A stretch of DNA of 43,479 nt. Origin: Acidobacteriaceae bacterium (GTDB lineage Bacteria; Acidobacteriota; Terriglobia; Terriglobales; Acidobacteriaceae). Position numbers and translations under genes: made by a program. Positions 42,392 to 43,479 of the stretch are shown here, piece by piece. The stretch lies in assembly GCA_003140235.1 (NCBI GenBank), contig PLJN01000051.1, forward strand, positions 1 through 43,479, in the 5' to 3' direction. Each line of letters opens with the position of its first letter. The stretch's first letter is position 1. The notes below the pieces were generated by a model that was not told where the DNA came from, made no database searches, and worked only from the letters and a program-made list of their open reading frames with translations.

Positions 42392-42828
42392 GCAAGAGCT
42401 CCTGTTATCCGGACCTGTCGGACGATCCATCTTACCTAGTTTCGCAGAATTCCCCAGGCAGCACTCGTCCCAGTCCCGCGTTTAGCGGGACGGCTGAAAG
42501 TTGCCCAGCACGTCCCGCTACGGCGCACGTGACGCGCGACGGAGGGTAAGTGCTGGGAACGCGGAAGAAGATTTACTTTCCTCCCTGCCGGAGGCCGGCG
42601 CGGAGCCGAAGGCGGAGCGCCCTTAACAAATGCTTTTTCTTTCTTCAGATGCGCAATGTACGACCCTTCGAAAGCCTTGTGGTGATAGGAATCCCTCACG
42701 GGCAGTAGCGGCCCGTTCGGAATTTTAGAAAAAGAAAAACGGCCGAGTGTTATCATCGCTAGCAAATTTTTCGCGTCCAGGCGGAGGATGTAAGAATTAG
42801 ACCGGGCAGGGACAGGAAAGGGGCTTTC
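42392..42828. other. intergenic region with hairpins, no credible gene
   Basis: 437 bases between the zinc-ribbon pseudogene and the right-edge gene. It holds hairpin copy 2 (42473-42491), a third GTCCCGC unit at 42512 and GC-rich short inverted repeats near 42590-42620 and 42700. A 132-codon minus-strand frame crosses all of these and lacks protein-like character. A promoter for the right-edge gene should lie near 42740-42800 but none is clear. Confidence 0.6.
42473..42491. repeat. GTCCCGC hairpin, copy 2
   Basis: GTCCCGC (42473-42479), loop GTTTA, GCGGGAC (42485-42491), in the same CCAGTCCCGC...AGCGGGACGG frame as copy 1, 540 bases away. A third GTCCCGC at 42512-42518 could pair with the same GCGGGAC, giving an alternative fold. 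Confidence 0.75.
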
Positions 42829-43479
42829 GTGCAAGGAAGTGACCTACACCGCATTTTGAAACAGGCCGGAGCGACGCATCTTCACCACGCTAATTCGGTG
42901 ATCACCAGTTGCACTTTTCTTCAGCAGGGCGGGTTGCTGTCTCGCGGTTCCATCGAGGACCGCGGGTTCAAACAGTCGCCACAGCCCTCGGACCAGCTCG
43001 ACAGGAAGTATGGGCTTTGGCCCCGCATCTTTCTCCCTCATGTTGACATCCACGACCGAAGCGGGCAGGAAAAAGGGCCGAACCCCTATGGGCCTGCTCT
43101 GTTCGCGTTGGACCTCGACGTTCTTCTCCAATTGCCCGCAGGCACGGAAATTCGTGTGACCAGAAAAAGCCCCGCTTACTGGTACGACAACGAGCCCGAT
43201 AGCGGACGATGGTTTCAAAGTGCTGAAGAACTGGCGAAAAGCATCGCGCCCGGCGATCTCGACAAAATGCTCGCTATTCAGACGCCGTCGGGAAAACTCA
43301 GTTTCCCCGGCGGGCGCGCGCGCATCATTCTGGATGATCCGCAAAGGCAGGTGCCCTCCGGTGAAGATGCCTACTCCCACGCCGCGAGCCGGCTACGATC
43401 GGCAGCGACGGCTGGCCATGTTGACGTATCCATCGAACGGCGCAAGTGCCGGAGCGGTTGCATTTGCGGCGAAAAATAC
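42829..43479 (+). CDS. unrecognised protein, N-terminal 217 codons (cut by window edge)
   Basis: Open frame from GTG at 42829, preceded by AGGAAAGG about 6 bases upstream, to the right edge without a stop. No ATG is available back to a TAG at 42760. The text begins VQGSDLHRILKQAGATHLHHANSV and continues TSCTFLQQGGLLSRG, KYGLWPRIFLPHVDIHDR and NPYGPALFALDLDVL. It looks like a soluble globular protein with no signal peptide. HHANSV..SCTFLQQGGLLSRG faintly recalls the start of DarT-like ADP-ribosyltransferases (a His-containing strand, a helix and a G-LLS turn), but I would not name it. CRSGCIC near the edge suggests metal binding or a Cys-rich tail. Confidence 0.65.
   Translation, partial: MQGSDLHRILKQAGATHLHHANSVITSCTFLQQGGLLSRGSIEDRGFKQSPQPSDQLDRKYGLWPRIFLPHVDIHDRSGQEKGPNPYGPALFALDLDVLLQLPAGTEIRVTRKSPAYWYDNEPDSGRWFQSAEELAKSIAPGDLDKMLAIQTPSGKLSFPGGRARIILDDPQRQVPSGEDAYSHAASRLRSAATAGHVDVSIERRKCRSGCICGEKY

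Noticed and set aside
42436-42834. 132-codon minus-strand frame before the right-edge gene
   Set aside because: It runs through the GTCCCGC hairpins and GC-rich inverted repeats, has no signal or domain, and overlaps the start of the right-edge gene.

Overview
The window is moderately GC-rich bacterial chromosome with dense, directional gene clusters and no phage, plasmid or insertion-sequence genes that I can recognise. Gene content points to an Acidobacteriota member, probably of the Terriglobia/Koribacter type. It has a tandem array of secreted DUF3857 proteins, a secreted S9 prolyl-oligopeptidase, a PSMA-like M28 peptidase, a DUF6526 membrane protein and palindromic intergenic repeats. 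The assignment rests on family knowledge, not on a marker gene. No rRNA, tRNA or CRISPR array was seen.

Layout. 1-701: start of a methylmalonyl-CoA mutase large subunit, cut by the left edge. 769-10814: five consecutive minus-strand exported DUF3857/transglutaminase-fold proteins. Only the second-smallest-coordinate one (2757-4715) keeps a Cys-His-Asp triad. The other four carry His, Ala, Gly or Ser at the nucleophile position and share a different conserved Cys. This array is the strongest candidate for an undescribed system. 10928-13864: a WaaE-like glycosyltransferase and a TolC-family outer-membrane protein, separated by a clear intrinsic terminator. 14051-17693 (+): truA, an aldehyde dehydrogenase and an isopropylmalate/homocitrate-synthase-type enzyme, joined by 4-base overlaps. 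17768-17862: a 15-codon ORF with a strong ribosome binding site, followed by a terminator. 17913-22321 (+): M20 peptidase, exported amidohydrolase and CapA-like protein in one operon.

22328-30700: mostly minus-strand. It holds a DUF2127 membrane protein, an intergenic foldback of CTCTGTG units, a deleted and frameshifted membrane-protein pseudogene, a beta-propeller-like lipoprotein, a large secreted helical protein coupled to a DUF3142 protein, a two-domain VOC protein, a secreted thioredoxin-like protein (+), a frameshifted small secreted protein and a two-repeat barrel-like secreted protein. 30752-40636: S9 peptidase, a secreted protein of unknown function, M28 peptidase, DUF6526 protein, glpK, a perfect 41-base palindrome, a Cys-rich exported protein with an HELLH motif and a serine beta-lactamase-like hydrolase.

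40727-43479: an accessory, apparently decaying end. It contains a TIR-TPR gene broken by two frameshifts, a frameshifted zinc-ribbon membrane protein, two copies of a CCAGTCCCGC...GCGGGACGG hairpin and the first 217 codons of an unrecognised protein. Frameshifts are confined to four accessory genes while the long genes are intact. This argues for real decay more than for poor sequence, although read-level checking would be needed.

Working together: many products are predicted to be exported (DUF3857 array, S9, M28, beta-lactamase-like, amidohydrolase, thioredoxin-like). This fits a cell that processes peptides and cell-wall or matrix material in the envelope. The metabolic genes cover tRNA modification, aldehyde oxidation, an acyl-CoA-condensing synthase, glycerol phosphorylation and C4-acid/propionate metabolism.
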